DNA of 64,000 bases from Malachius bipustulatus (Eukaryota > Arthropoda > Insecta > Coleoptera > Melyridae): NCBI GenBank assembly GCA_910589415.1, contig OU342630.1, positions 68,630,186 through 68,694,185 of the forward strand. The letters run 5' to 3'. The position numbers and the translations under genes were made by a program. Of this stretch, positions 23,977 to 35,754 are shown in pieces. Position 1 is the stretch's first letter; each line of letters starts with the position of its first letter. The notes below the pieces were generated by a model, which was given only the letters and a program-made list of their open reading frames with translations, was not told where the DNA came from and searched no databases.

Positions 23977-24814
23977 CAGTGACGGCTTTTCAGATGAAGT
24001 GAGTGAAGTGCCACTTCAACTGTTACGAAATAAAAAATTGTTTTTCTCAAATTCAACATTTTTTTTTGCAAGGTCCGATTAGCTCCAATATTTTACAAAC
24101 AGATGCCTATTTTTTTCAATGTGCAGTTTTGTTCCCCCGATTTTTCGATTCTTTTTGAAGATTCACTTGAACAAAGTCCAATCAACTCTAAATATTTTTT
24201 AAAGGTCATGTCAGCTCAAAAATTCGAGTTATTTTTTTATTTTTTGGGAAGGTCCAGTTTGACAAAGTCCGGTCAGCTGAATTTTTTTTTTGCATGACCT
24301 GCTCAATTTTTTTGCAATGCTCGGTTTAACGAGGTCCTGGATGTCAGCTCGATTTTTTTTTCTTTTTTGCGAGATCCAGTTAGAAAGGTCCTGTCAGTTC
24401 GAACATTCGAGCTTTTTTCGAGAAGTGTCAAACCGCCCTAACAAATAATTTTTTTAAAGTTGGTTTGACAAGATCAGGACCAAACGGAATTTTTGTTTTG
24501 AACTTTTTTTGAACTTTTTTTTTACTTTTAAACCGGACAAAAAAATCGAACTGACCCAACTTTGCAAAAATCGAATTATCGAGCTGCCTGAACGTTGTCA
24601 AATCGGATCTTGCCAATAAAAAATTTCGAACTGACCGGACTTTGTCAAAAAAAAATCGAGCTGATTATGTTTTGCAAAAAAAATTGGTTAGAGCTGACCG
24701 GACTTTGGAATAATCGATTTTTCCAGCTGACCTGACCTTACAAAAAAAAAATCGAACTGAACGGACCTTCCTGTTCACTTATTCACTATCTTTGCAATCC
24801 ACGAGCCGCCACTG
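23977..24814. mobile_element. MITE carrying two head-to-head tandem arrays
   Basis: Ends CAGTGACGGCT and AGCCGCCACTG are imperfect inverses. The left half repeats GGTCCGGTTAGCTCGA-like units separated by T-runs at intervals of about 40-60 bases. The right half holds the inverse (TCGAGCTGACCGGACTTTG separated by A-runs), with the turning point near 24425. The whole can fold into one long irregular hairpin. Termini beginning CAGTG and the lack of coding suggest a non-autonomous DNA element. No clear target duplication. ORFs at 24103-24297 and 24616-24428 are read-through of the repeats. Confidence 0.55.
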
Positions 24815-25156
24815 ATACACTAATCGTAGTGAAACGAGTTTATTGAGCTTCTGGCTTTTTCAAATTATCTATCATCCTGCATCCAAATTTAAATGGTAGT
24901 AGAAAAATAATCTTGTGATCTCCAGAGTCAAAATTTAATAGGAACCTTCAAATTTATAGGTGTCATAAGTATCAACGCAATTTTTATTTTCCCGAGTCAA
25001 GAATATCATCTCTGGGAATTAAATTTTTATATCAACTATAAAAAAAAATAAGAATATTACAAAATTTCTACAAAAAAAAATCACAAAAACCTCACACCTA
25101 GATCGTGACTCGCTCCGCTTATTAACTCCCCCAACTAACCCACTCCCTTCCCCCAG

Positions 25157-25305
25157 CCGGCAGCGAGCGCAGCTCCCGAGCAGGCGACACCGCCTCGCAC
25201 GGCTCCCAGCACCAGTCCAGCGGGGGTGGCGTGGTAGGTCCGGCCCCAGGTACCCAGCAGCCGCCCCCGCTGCCGCCACCGCGCTTCCCCAACAGCGCCG
25301 TCTGA
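25157..25305 (+). CDS. Glut1: Candidate GC-rich terminal exon of Glut1 (disordered proline-rich tail)
   Basis: A strong acceptor, ACTCCCTTCCCCCAG, opens a 149-nt frame whose phase fits the phase-1 donor at 21076. It gives S, then GSERSSRAGDTASHGSQHQ, SSGGGVVGPAPGT, QQPPPLPPPRFPNSAV and TGA. The tail would be cytosolic, low-complexity and proline-rich, ending S-A-V, which resembles but does not prove a PDZ-type ligand. The local GC content is far above the surrounding DNA, as expected of a constrained coding exon. Another frame is also open (ORF at 25308-25517), but it starts downstream and reads as composition-driven. Intermediate exons between 21077 and 25156 cannot be excluded. Confidence 0.55.
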
Positions 25306-26000
25306 CAATGGAGGGAGGCCCGGCTCAGCATCGCCTCGCTAGTGCTCCTGCCGCCGCCACTCGCTCACCTCCAGGACCATCTGCTGGACGTCATCGCCGA
25401 GAGGGGCAAAGCGTGCGCCCTCTACCTGCAACACAGTTTCAACCGGAAACACAGAAGGCGGAGCAGGAGCAGAGAATGCCATACAGGACATTGGTGATGG
25501 TGACTCATGTACGGTGATCACTGGCTCAACATTGAATCTTCGGCGATTTGTTGAAGAAGAGTTAATGATTTTCCAAGGAGAGTTATTGATTATTCTGAGC
25601 AATCAGGTTCAATGACTTTATCTGAACAGAGTCAGAGACTCATCTATAAGTGAGGCAGTGACTCTTTCGATACACCTTATTGAAAGAGTATCTGAAGAGT
25701 CATCAATACCTAAACATAATATGGTAATCACCAGTGTCTTCTTGGTACCCTCAGTTAGACTGTGAATCCTCGAAGCTTTATTATTTGGGATTGCATGGTT
25801 TTTCGAAATGTTTTTTACTGTTACGATTTTTATTATTGTGCTCTTATTCTATTATTATTTATTCATTCACGTTAATAATAATTAATAATTAGCCTTTTGT
25901 TCGTTAATATGATTATTTATTATATATACTTCCCATTTTTATTATTTTGAAGAATTTACTCTTACAATAATAAATGAGCTAAAGTCATGCAATCCCGACT
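25306..26000 (+). other. Probable 3' UTR of Glut1
   Basis: The DNA stays GC-rich until about 25450 and then falls to background. AATAAA occurs within ACAATAATAAATGAGC near 25967-25975, a possible polyA signal about 660 bases after the stop. ORFs on both strands here (25308-25517, 25602-25339) appear to be products of GC composition. Confidence 0.35.
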
Positions 26001-28040
26001 GAATTCTCTTCGGAGCGAACAAGTGTAAGATGAAAGTGGTGTAAAAAGTGCGTGACTCTCAGACAAAAACAAGGATTTCAACTTCTAAACGGCTCTAAAC
26101 GCTCACAGACTTACTAACTTCAATTATCAAAGACAAATACAATCCGCAAAGTTGGCCCGAAAGCCTGGACTTGAGCGACTGCATAGTTAGGACAACAGCT
26201 CACTTTGTCATTTATATACGCGTCCACGGCCTCCTGTTATTGTCATTATAAATCGTTATTTTCATTTATTGCTATTATTATATTTGGTGATTTCTCGAAT
26301 GCTCACACGAGACTTCAGCATGCTAAGACACGTTCTACTCCTTTCCAAACTGTTATTATTATAGTAGTTGGTTGTGTTCTATGTTTCCTAGTTATGACTT
26401 TCATTACACACCTTGTTCCTGTTCCTTTGAAACTCAGGAAGACAGAATTGCAACATCGCATGAGTCTAGGTCTAGTCTAGGGACTGTGAAAACCATTACT
26501 ACGAAAAGTTCGTGTGTTGTTTATTTTCTTGTACTGATGAAGCACCCGCCCGCAACGCACTTTAATATGCTATCAAATTTTTTAACATACTAAGCGTTCA
26601 GTTATTCAATATGATAAGAAGGATAGTCAGTAGTTTCTTTTTTATTGATTTTTTTAATGTAAATCTGGGTTTTTGTTGTAAAATATTTGTATTGTTACTT
26701 TTCAAAAGTAGTAATGGAAAAGAGAATATTTGACTCGTCCAAAGGTAGTCAATGACTCGTGCAAGGGTGTTATAATAATGACTCGTTGAAGGACTTCGAT
26801 GACTCGTCCTGTTGAGTCCAAGTGATTGGTTCAATGGGATCAGTGACTCGTCCAGGATAGTTGTGGCTGGTCCAGAAAGAGTCGGTTATTTGATTAGGAG
26901 AATTCTCCTGAGTTAAATGTTTTTAGAGATTTCAATAATTCAACAATAACCGGAACCATATTGAAAAACTAAATGCTGGTTTTTAATATTGTATGTTTGT
27001 GCATATGTTAAAAACGCGGTATTATATTCTAAATTACTCACTGCCATTTCCGGTTTACATATGCACAATTTATACTAATAAAAGTTTGATTAAAAAAATA
27101 GCCAACAAATAGGAATAATAATAATTATTGTAATGTATCGTGATAGTTACATTGAAATTTTTTACTTGAGATACTCTACGCTTGTGTTGTTAATTTTCGA
27201 GCGTCCAAAATTCAAGTAAATAATTTCAAATATTTATATAAATTATTTTAGTTTTAAATTTGTTGACTGGAATAAACAGGTGCTCAATTTTTAATAGCGC
27301 GAACGCATTCTTATAATTTAATAGCACAAAGCAGCAAAATAATATATCAAGCTGTTATATCATTAAATACATATTTCTTCATAAGACGAATCCATCGTTT
27401 TCTTAATTTTTATAAACTTTAAGTAAATTATATGCTGATTTAGATTATAGTAGCGTTAGCTAAAAGTAATGCATGACCGTTTATTACATGAAACATAATT
27501 CGAGAAAGTTTTTCTCAAATCATCTTATAGTTTCATATTTGTGCTTGCTTCATAATTCAACAATTCAAAAACTTTTTTAAAAGACAACCATGGCACCTGG
27601 GGTTTTTCTTCAGGATCACCATTTGATTGAAAATGTAAATTACTTTTTTCCATTAACATAATAAAATCAAAATTGATCTAGGTACCTGAATCAAGAAATG
27701 AATTTAAATACATACAAGTCAACTCAACAGCAGCTCCCAATAATTCAAAAAGAGATGGAGAGAGGTTGAAGATCCATCGATCTGTGTAGTGATGTATAAA
27801 ATCTTGCTAAAATTATTTATAAAACAAATTACATAATATACTATTTTTTCTAAGTTAATTTCAAAATCATTCTAAAATAAAAATCTGAACTTCAAACGAT
27901 TTTAATAAATAATTTCCCCAATGATTAAATATTCCAATTTTATTGTGTAAAATTAAAGCCTCTGATATATTTTTTTGCTGTTTAAATAATAATTGATATC
28001 TAATACTCGTAAGATGTTTTTGTATAAACTGTAGGTAGTA
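26001..28040. other. Intergenic AT-rich stretch with a TGACTCGT cluster
   Basis: No recognised gene. Overlapping ORFs at 26205-26593 have no domain. Five TGACTCGT octamers lie at 26731, 26753, 26779, 26800 and 26844 and are described separately. Confidence 0.4.
26731..26851 (+). promoter_or_regulatory. Cluster of five TGACTCGT octamers
   Basis: TGACTCGT occurs five times in 121 bases with start-to-start spacing of 22, 26, 21 and 44 bases, near multiples of two helical turns. TGACTC is a half-site type bound by AP-1/CNC bZIP factors. Related GTGACTC and GAGTCAT motifs also appear near 25630-25700. It could be an enhancer-like cluster or the decayed remains of a tandem repeat; the sequence cannot distinguish these. 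Confidence 0.3.
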
Positions 28041-28043
28041 ATT

Positions 28044-28300
28044 TTATAATAATTTAACAGTAAGACAAGTCCTGAACCTTGTGACGTCAGAGGTAAATGG
28101 AAGTTCCCTCCGCGAGACAGCATAGTGGACTCGTGCTAGTGTACGTAGCTCATAATATAATTCTGGGGACCTAGGATTCGGAAAAATCATAGAACTTTCG
28201 GAGGAAGTGACGTAGTGACTAAAGGATACTATAATACATCCGTCGCCGGCTAGGAAACACTCGGGATTTCTAGTCGGTGCCTCCATTTTGCTTTCAAGTT
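28044..28300 (-). other. Small GC-richer island with an unrecognised 80-codon ORF
   Basis: The minus-strand frame 28286-28044 begins MEAPTRNPECFLAGDGC and ends in a stop, with no domain I recognise. The same patch holds TGTGACGTCAGAGG, a CRE-like site. It stands out from its AT-rich surroundings and may be a first exon or promoter, or part of an old insertion. No splice-linked partner was found. Confidence 0.2.
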
Positions 28301-30087
28301 TTAGAACGGTTTATCAAAGATTATTGCAAAGCTATTTGACTGTTATTTTCTTTATATACATATTGATGGTATATAATGTCATGGTTATTATTATTATTAT
28401 ATAATAATTACACAGCTGAATAGAAAATGCACTGCCAAAATTTTCGATAAATCATGAATCGGTGAAAATGCTTTTTAATTATATTGATATTTATAGAGTT
28501 TTCTTGCGAATCAGTCATTCATTAATAATTCAGGTTTAATTCTAAATAACTGAACAATAATAAAAAATAAAAAAATAGAAGTAAATAATTCAAAAAGAAA
28601 GTCAATAAAAATTATAGGCATAGACTCCATTTACAACGAATTGAACAAACATTAACTAACACGTATGTATAGGGTATGATTGATTTAGTTTGAAAATTCA
28701 TAAGTATCGAGTTTTATTTGTGCAATTTTCATAAATTTGTTGTATATAAGAGAAAATAATGTTTAATTGTGATATAAGTATATTGTAACTTTGCAGAATC
28801 TTTAGAGTTGATAATTTATTCTAAAATATTATGGGTACAATTATTTGTTTTTATAGATAATGTTAACATTCGCTCAAAAGATTTTGGGTGATGTCTATAC
28901 AATTATAATTCTAACACATATTTTGTAATATTACATGTAAATAACACGTCTGTTGCTTAACGTTTCGAAATTATTTTTTAAAAAAACTTTACCACTTGTA
29001 GGTAGTTATTATCAAATACTAGTACATTGACGATTATTGATTGAATGATTATTGAACATATTAGAGGCAAAGTAGAACATATCCATCGCTCACTTTAACA
29101 CTGAAAACTTTGCTATACCTACAAACTATAGAGTTATTCTTGTATTGGTCAACCGACGAAAAAAATGGATCCAGATTTATCCCAAAAACCGCTAAAATCT
29201 CTAAAAACGCCTCGATGACAAATTCAATACCGCATCTATTTAGAATATTAATATTCTACAATTTCTTACATTTGTCTCTTAACAATAAACTGAGAAAAAT
29301 TAATTTTGCCATATGGAACAGTCTACGGAAAGTTTCTTGAAAAACAAGCTAAGTCAAGTTGTTTTCGTGGCTTCAGGTAGAAACTGCTGTCTTTGGGTAC
29401 TACAGCGATGTAGAATTTTTTGCAGATGTTTTAGAAACGTTTTGACTCCATTTTTCAGTCTGCCTGGTGGACTGAAAGGGTCTATCAGCAAAGATCAACT
29501 CAACTATATCTGTGTGCGATCTCATATAATGGATGTGATGAAGAGAGATGTAAAGAGATTTGTACCAAAGATTTATTGCACCAATATACTTTTTGTTCCA
29601 GAACAAGATCACGGAAAGTATTTGGATTGTGCCTGCTTAAATTGGAGGAAGATGAACGACATCGTTATTACAAAATAACGAAAAATGCATGCAAAATAGA
29701 ATATGGACTAAATTTTTATGTAAGGTTGATACCTTGATGACTCATTTTATTAAAATAGCGCAAGAAAGGTAAATTTAATTAACGGAGAAAACAGTATTGC
29801 GGGATTGATACAAAGGATAATACAGATGAAGGATAATGATAATAGAGATGAAAAAACAGGAATTTTGTAATATAAAACACCTTTGCATGTTCCATGTGAA
29901 GAAAAGCAACCAGAAGAATATAATAAAGAAAGTCAACAAATTTAAAGTGACGTGGAGGAGGGAGAGGGAAAGACGCAACATGAAAATAAAAAACAAAATG
30001 AAGAAGGTATACTTTTAGATACTCATTACTCATCAGATTTCTCGTTACTGACCGTTACTTTTTCCATCTTTCTTCCTCATTAGGATG
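28301..30087. other. Intergenic stretch with an unrecognised 121-codon ORF
   Basis: Plus-strand frame 29313-29678 contains SKDQLNYICVRSHIMDVMKR and KYLDCACLNWRKMND. Base composition there is less AT-biased than in its flanks. No catalytic or transposon motif is recognisable. It could be a fragment of a mobile element or a chance ORF. Confidence 0.25.
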
Positions 30088-30230
30088 TCAGAACCTACTT
30101 CTAGTAGGTCCTCCTTTTGGTTTTATCTGCTTATGTTCCCATGCACAGAATTCGTCTGACATGGAATCAGCAACTTCAAAATCTTTTCTTGGATCACGTG
30201 CGACATCTAATCCTTTGTTAATAGTTTTGT
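30088..30230 (-). CDS. Candidate terminal exon of unknown gene or element
   Basis: On the minus strand an acceptor-like ACTTGTCAG precedes a 143-nt frame (phase 1). It reads KTINKGLDVARDPRKDFEVA, then DSMSDEFCAWEHKQIKP and KGGPTRSRF, then TGA. The amino-acid composition (charged, one Trp, few runs) is unlike the AT-driven ORFs nearby. I do not recognise the protein and found no upstream exon within about 1 kb. It may be the 3' end of a transposon gene. Confidence 0.25.
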
Positions 30231-30299
30231 CTGACAAGTTTTAAACTTGAGAACTCTGTTCTTTACCGTCCCGTGACGAATTTAATAATTAGCTGGCAA

Positions 30300-33200
30300 C
30301 ACTAATGAACTCCAAGATCCCAGAACAACGCGCACAGCAGTGCCGCAAGGGTCTTAAGTGGTCATTAAGGGAAATTTTGGAGAGCATCACACTGTCTTGA
30401 CCCAGAAACCACCCATGTCACTCCAGGGTTAAATGGGAAGAAGAACACGATAAAAAAGCTTTGGGATAAAAGCTGAGGAAGGTTTCGACCCATATATGAA
30501 CATATACTCCAAGAAATACCATACAAGTCGCTTATGGATGATATACAGCATAATATAAAACCGTGAATAAGTTAGCTGATAATTTTTTATTGTATCTATA
30601 AAGTAATTTACCTACAATGACGACGACAAATCTATACACGGTAACAAATTCGCATATTATTTGAAGCGTTTTTGATATTTTTGGGGATAATTTGGATTCA
30701 TCAATTTTCGTTGAATAAGCACAATAATACAGGAATGTTTGACTATGCAGTTACAAGCAAAAAATAAGGATTTCACTTGATCATTTTTTTTGCTAAACTA
30801 CCTTATACATGATGATATAATAATTATTGTTTGAGAGTGTTTAAGAAAAATTTTACGAATAATGAAAAGATGGATGTGATCTATCGATTTTGTTTTGTAC
30901 AGTTAAGTTGACCTACTCTAGCACCTAAGCATTGTAAAATACCTATATTAAGGATATTTAAGTTGTCGCCACAATATTGATATTTAAAATATACCTAGTT
31001 TTAGCAATTCAACATAGCTCTGGTAGTTAGAATATACGTTGATTCGTACACGTACAACTACATTGAAAGTAACCGGTATATCGAAACGCAGAATACTAAA
31101 GAAATGTAGCGCCACTCGATTGAAATTACTGTTAGTACTGAGTTTAGCCTCACTGGAAAACATCCCTTATTGGACCTCACATATGGTTTTATTATTGCTT
31201 CTTAAAAGGCCCTTACTTTTTTCCACGCTTTGATTAAACCTAAACAGCAACAGGAATTGAAAACATAGGTACCGAAGGTTTTTTATATAAAATGTACTTA
31301 AGATAGTAAACAATTATCTGAGATAATGTAGGTATACCCTTTCAGTTTATTCAAGTTAAAAAATAGTCTCACATGTGCAAGAATGAGTGATGGCCTCTTA
31401 AAAAGTATGTTTTGTCATATACCTACATACCTACCAACCTATCTAAGGTAAAATTCATCATCTTTTTAAATTTTTTTTTGAAATATCGGACATGAGCATT
31501 ATATTGTATATTCTGTATGTCCATATTTATAGTCAATTAGCAAGGGTCGTATCGTATGTATCGTATGTTATTAGGTATAGGTATAGTTCGGCGCTATTTT
31601 GCAAATGGATATTATTGCAATATATTGTTGGCCTAATGTAATGATAAACACAAGTGCTAACAGATTATTTCAAAACTATGGAGCAAGATAATTATTCTAA
31701 ATGTAAATATTGTTACATATAAATAAATAATAATCATATATTTAAAATAATTGAAGGGCAGTGTCTGCAATTTATTAAGATTAACTTTTATTTACCGTTT
31801 TGATGAAAGTGTGAATGTTTGATAGATTTAGAGAGAACTTTTAAGTGAAGTTGTAGATATTTTTAAAATTACTATTCAAAATTTTACTGAGAGTACGGAT
31901 TACGTTCCTCTCTTAACATTTTTGGTATATTTGTGTAAGTCGAAATCGATTTATGTTTGTCAGATTATTTGGTAAACATGGAATTCGTATTTACTGTGAA
32001 TGATGCGACGGATGAATGAGATGATATGATTAATTGAGTACTAGATTAGTATTATGTTAAATTATTATGGAAATTACGAAACATGTAAAGTTTCCTGAAC
32101 GCAATAAAATTCTATCTCTATACAACATTTCATTTATTACGGCATTTCCCCTGAATTTCCTTGTCCTAGTTTAAAAATTACCATAATATAATTTATGATG
32201 TATTACCTATCCATTTTCCTATAGACATTATTCTAGGAAGGTAAATAATGTCTTCGTCTTTAGGGTAGCAAAGCCGGAAATGGAGTATCATGGGTTATCA
32301 CTCTTTCACTCTACCTCTCTTCCTTTCCCTAAAGACAACCCGAAAATTTAATAAGATAATGATAATAAAGGTTTCTCAGTTTAATTTTTTACTTCATCAG
32401 CATAAACTACAAGAACGTTACATTAAAGGCATATTCTTGTGTAATTTTATGCGCAAGTAAAATTATAATGATCCCCCTAATACAAAACTCAAGACCACAC
32501 CACTGAGTTAGCGTTAAGATAAGCTAACTGAGATAAGTTAAGATATCGAATTGAAAACTTATACAATAAGACTTATATAAAATTTATGATTCACAACTCG
32601 TGACAATAACAAAGACGGGGCACAAGAAAATGTGCTCACTGACAACAAACTATAGCAGCTAAAATAACAATTTGAGAGAGCTTCTATTAAAGGCCGATCG
32701 TCATATGACGTCATATTATACCCTCCACTACATTTTTCCGCCATCGTCGTGACATCATCGTCGATCTCTCCGATAATGTTATTGACCGATTGATTGCTCA
32801 GATGCGGTATAATTCGTTTTTGGGGTAGAACCGGATGCCACATCCGCCTCTGCATGCAGTCTCATTCTCCTTTCTCCTTTTTCTTGAAATTATTCTCATG
32901 TGCCTAAATTTCGATTGCTATCACTATTTATTATCAACGAATGCGAGACAGTAATTCTAAAATTTCAGAAATTTCTTGTGTGGAGAGTGATGAACTGATA
33001 TCAGCATAGCGTGCTGCTAGTAGGTACTTATACAATAAGTTTATATTGGTTGAAATATAGAAATAGTTTTAAATAGGTAATCGCTTTGCGATAAGAACTT
33101 AAATTAAAAATTACATTAGATTTAGGTAAACAATAATAAAAGTCGTATCATAAGATTCGCCAACTTAAAAGTGTTTCGTACACCAACGTCTGCGGGGGTG

Positions 33201-33639
33201 CAGACTGCAGACCGACTTTATCGATTTACTGTTTCTTCTCGTCAATAAAAATTAAAATGTATTATTAATTTACCCAATAACAAAGCAGTCAAGACGCGCG
33301 CGACGATTTAGTTAGGGGCACAAATTAAGATGGTCCTATCTACCTATACTTATATCCTATATGAACGCCGGTGGACGAACGCGTCACTGAAGTATTCTTT
33401 CTTTCTCTATAATACGACTATTGAATAAACCGTTCATATTGTCCTGCTGATTTCCAGTGGCGGTGATTTCGCCGCAGCCCCGCGGCGCTACTGTAGGGCC
33501 CAGCGCCGTTTTCCGCAAATACTTTTCTTTTCTATGTTTCAAAAATGGCATCATTGGAGTTCCGTCCTCTTATGCTTTTTAATTTGTAAACTATTTCTGC
33601 AAACAATTGTCGAGTAAGGAAGAGCGCTGATTTCCTCTG
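30300..33639. other. Intergenic stretch, no recognised gene
   Basis: AT-rich, with scattered GGTATAGGTA motifs. Minus-strand ORF 32855-32559 (containing EIDDDVTTMAEKCSGGYN) is unrecognised. It overlaps TATGACGTCATA, a perfect CRE-like palindrome near 32703-32714, and begins in a GC-richer patch. ORF 31039-31233 has no motif. Confidence 0.35.
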
Positions 33640-33870
33640 GAGACGAAGACATCAAGGTTCAAATTTTTTCATCAAACACACAATAAGAAATATTTATTAG
33701 GAAAACGGGGAGATCAAAACAATTTGGGTGACTTTGCACTCTTTCACAAATCATCCTGTAGGATTTTTTTGCAATTTTTTTTTAGTTTAAATCCAATAAA
33801 AGAGAAATATATGGATAAGGTCAACTACTGATGCGAAAAAAAATTGAAATCCCTTAACAATATTAAAAGC
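33640..33870 (+). repeat. Dispersed repeat, copy 1
   Basis: This segment is similar in the same orientation to 44120-44360. Shared landmarks include GACATCAAG(G/C)TTCAAA, AAAATTTATTGGGGAA-like text, TTTTTTAGTTTAAATC and AAAATTGAAAT(C/T)CCTT. Neither copy has an open frame. The family is not identified. Confidence 0.5.
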
Positions 33871-33980
33871 CCATTAAAAATACGAATACAATACTATTTT
33901 ATAAAATTTTTCTGAAAAAAAAATCCTAAGGAGGACCCCCGGACCCCCGGATTTTTTGGGTGATATTTCGTACCCCCAGA

Positions 33981-33995
33981 CCCCCCCCCCCCCCC
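33981..33995 (+). repeat. C15 homopolymer in a C-rich patch
   Basis: Fifteen consecutive C residues follow CGGACCCCCGG-type text at 33930-33975. Such runs are prone to length change and to sequencing or assembly error. Confidence 0.8.
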
Positions 33996-34388
33996 GGAAG
34001 TTGTTCGCCAAAATTCGCCAAAATTAGTTTTACTTTTACAATATGTATTTTATGCTAATGTTATCATCATATATTTTCTAGAAATATCATAAATATTAAA
34101 TACACACTGAAAAATTCGCGAGGGAGGGGGCCAAGTCCTTATCGCCGCAACTGCTGATTTCAGTTTAATAATGACGTGTAGGTACATGCGGTGAGATATT
34201 CTACGCGAATTCACGCAGTCGAGTCAATATTACCTCAGCCGGTGAAATAATAAAAGAAAAATTACCGCTTAAAGCCAATCACAAATGTATATCAGAAATC
34301 ACCGCTTCGAACGCCTTCATAATGTTTACTGTAAGGTTGGCCAAACTTCACAGGCTGATTAAAATTTCCCATAAACGTGTGTCCGGAA

Positions 34389-35050
34389 ATGAACCGTTTT
34401 TGAGATACAGGGTGTCGAAGAAATATTATTTTTCCAGTTTTTTGACGATATTTAGGGAACCGTATGAGATACAATGTTAAGCTCTTATACACACTATGTA
34501 CTGCTCACTGGTCCCCTTATTTTCGCCTTAAAATAAAGGTTTCAAAAAAATTCAGTGGCGTAGATTTAGGGTATTTTGAATATACATATACCCCCTAATT
34601 TCTACGCCACTGGAATAAATGCGATTTTAAGGCAGGGCCTTTGAACCGTCCATATTTTCTACACCAAAAAGGTACTGGTTAACGGCTTTAAAGTGAACCG
34701 TTACCGATAAAAATGTCATATGAAAGAAAACATTAATAATTATAGAAATTAAGTTTTCACTATACTTTCATTTTTCCAAAACGTTAAAAAATCGTTAAAA
34801 AATGCCTTTTTGGTATAGAATGAGTTTAAAGGTTTAAAGGTACTGCATAAAATCGCGTTTATTCTAGTGGCGTAGAAATCAAAGGGTCGAAACCCTCAAA
34901 ATAACTTAAATCTACGCCACTGATTTTTTTTTAAACCATTATTTTACGGCGAAAATAAGGGGATCAGTGAGCACATAGTGTGTATAAGCGCTGAACATTG
35001 TATCTCATACGGTTCCCGAGATTATCGTCAAAAACTGTAAAAAGAATATT
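34389..35050. mobile_element. Foldback element related to the copy at 61305-61430
   Basis: The left arm (ATACAGGGTGTCGAAG, GGGAACCGTATGAGATACAA, TATACACACTATGT, CCCCTTATTTTCGCC) recurs inverted on the right (GCGAAAATAAGGGGATCAG, ACATAGTGTGTATAAGCG, TTGTATCTCATACGGTTCC). Inside are two CAGTGGCGTAGA / TCTACGCCACTG pairs (34552 to about 34613, and 34867 to about 34921). The right-hand CACCCTG end is missing, so the element is truncated or the end has decayed. The ORF at 34492-34292 overlaps the arm and is not a gene. Confidence 0.6.
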
Positions 35051-35384
35051 GAACTGCGGCGAGAGCCTAATGCCTAAAAATATGTTGTCTTAAAAAATAC
35101 AATATTTTGAAAGCCGTAGGTATGATTTTTGCATGAATTCATAGAGAAAATAGCGTCTTCATCTCGCGGAGAATCGCCATTTTTCCTTGACGTTCCAACA
35201 CTCAGCGCCTACGTATTCAACATTTGGTCCTCGTCAATACTAGCTGTATAATATCTATCTGCTCGTGAAAGTAAAGAATATAGGTATTATATAGAATATA
35301 CTATTATAATCATGTGTATTCCTATTCCTATGTCATGTAATTCATATAACTAAAACTAAAAACGGTATAACTGCGCGCAGCTTG

Positions 35385-35442
35385 TGACATCAGGCGTTCC
35401 ACACGCTAGGTTTGTAGTAATGGCATCTAACGCCTGACGTCA
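35385..35442. promoter_or_regulatory. Inverted repeat with CRE-like ends upstream of MED27
   Basis: TGACATCAGGCGTT (35385-35398) and AACGCCTGACGTCA (35429-35442) are 14-base inverse arms with one mismatch, separated by 30 bases. They lie 313 bases before the MED27 start codon. The right arm contains TGACGTCA, a consensus CREB/ATF site. It may be a promoter element of MED27 or the tip of a small MITE. Confidence 0.4.
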
Positions 35443-35754
35443 CTGGCTGCCCACTAGTGCGCACTGAAACAGTATAGGCTACACTAGTCACAGTCAACGG
35501 TATTGACAGAAAAGATTTTTGAGGTAGACGTCAAGCATACTTATTAAAAAAAGAATCAACAATCTTGTCACCTGTCAATGTCAGTGCTAAGCTAAACAAA
35601 CTGCCAACTCAATTCACAAATAAAAAAAAATTTAAGGTTAGTGGTATTTCTCTGTCTCTGTCTCTCTGTTTACTGTTTTACTGTTTATGTTTTTAACTTT
35701 TAAATGTTGAAGAAGAAATAAAAACTAAAAATTGTATTATTTTCGTGAACTAAA

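Noticed and set aside
25308..25602. ORFs on both strands in the GC-rich island
   Set aside because: They overlap the frame-compatible Glut1 exon and its UTR, start inside it, and their Arg/Ala/Pro-rich composition follows from high GC content.
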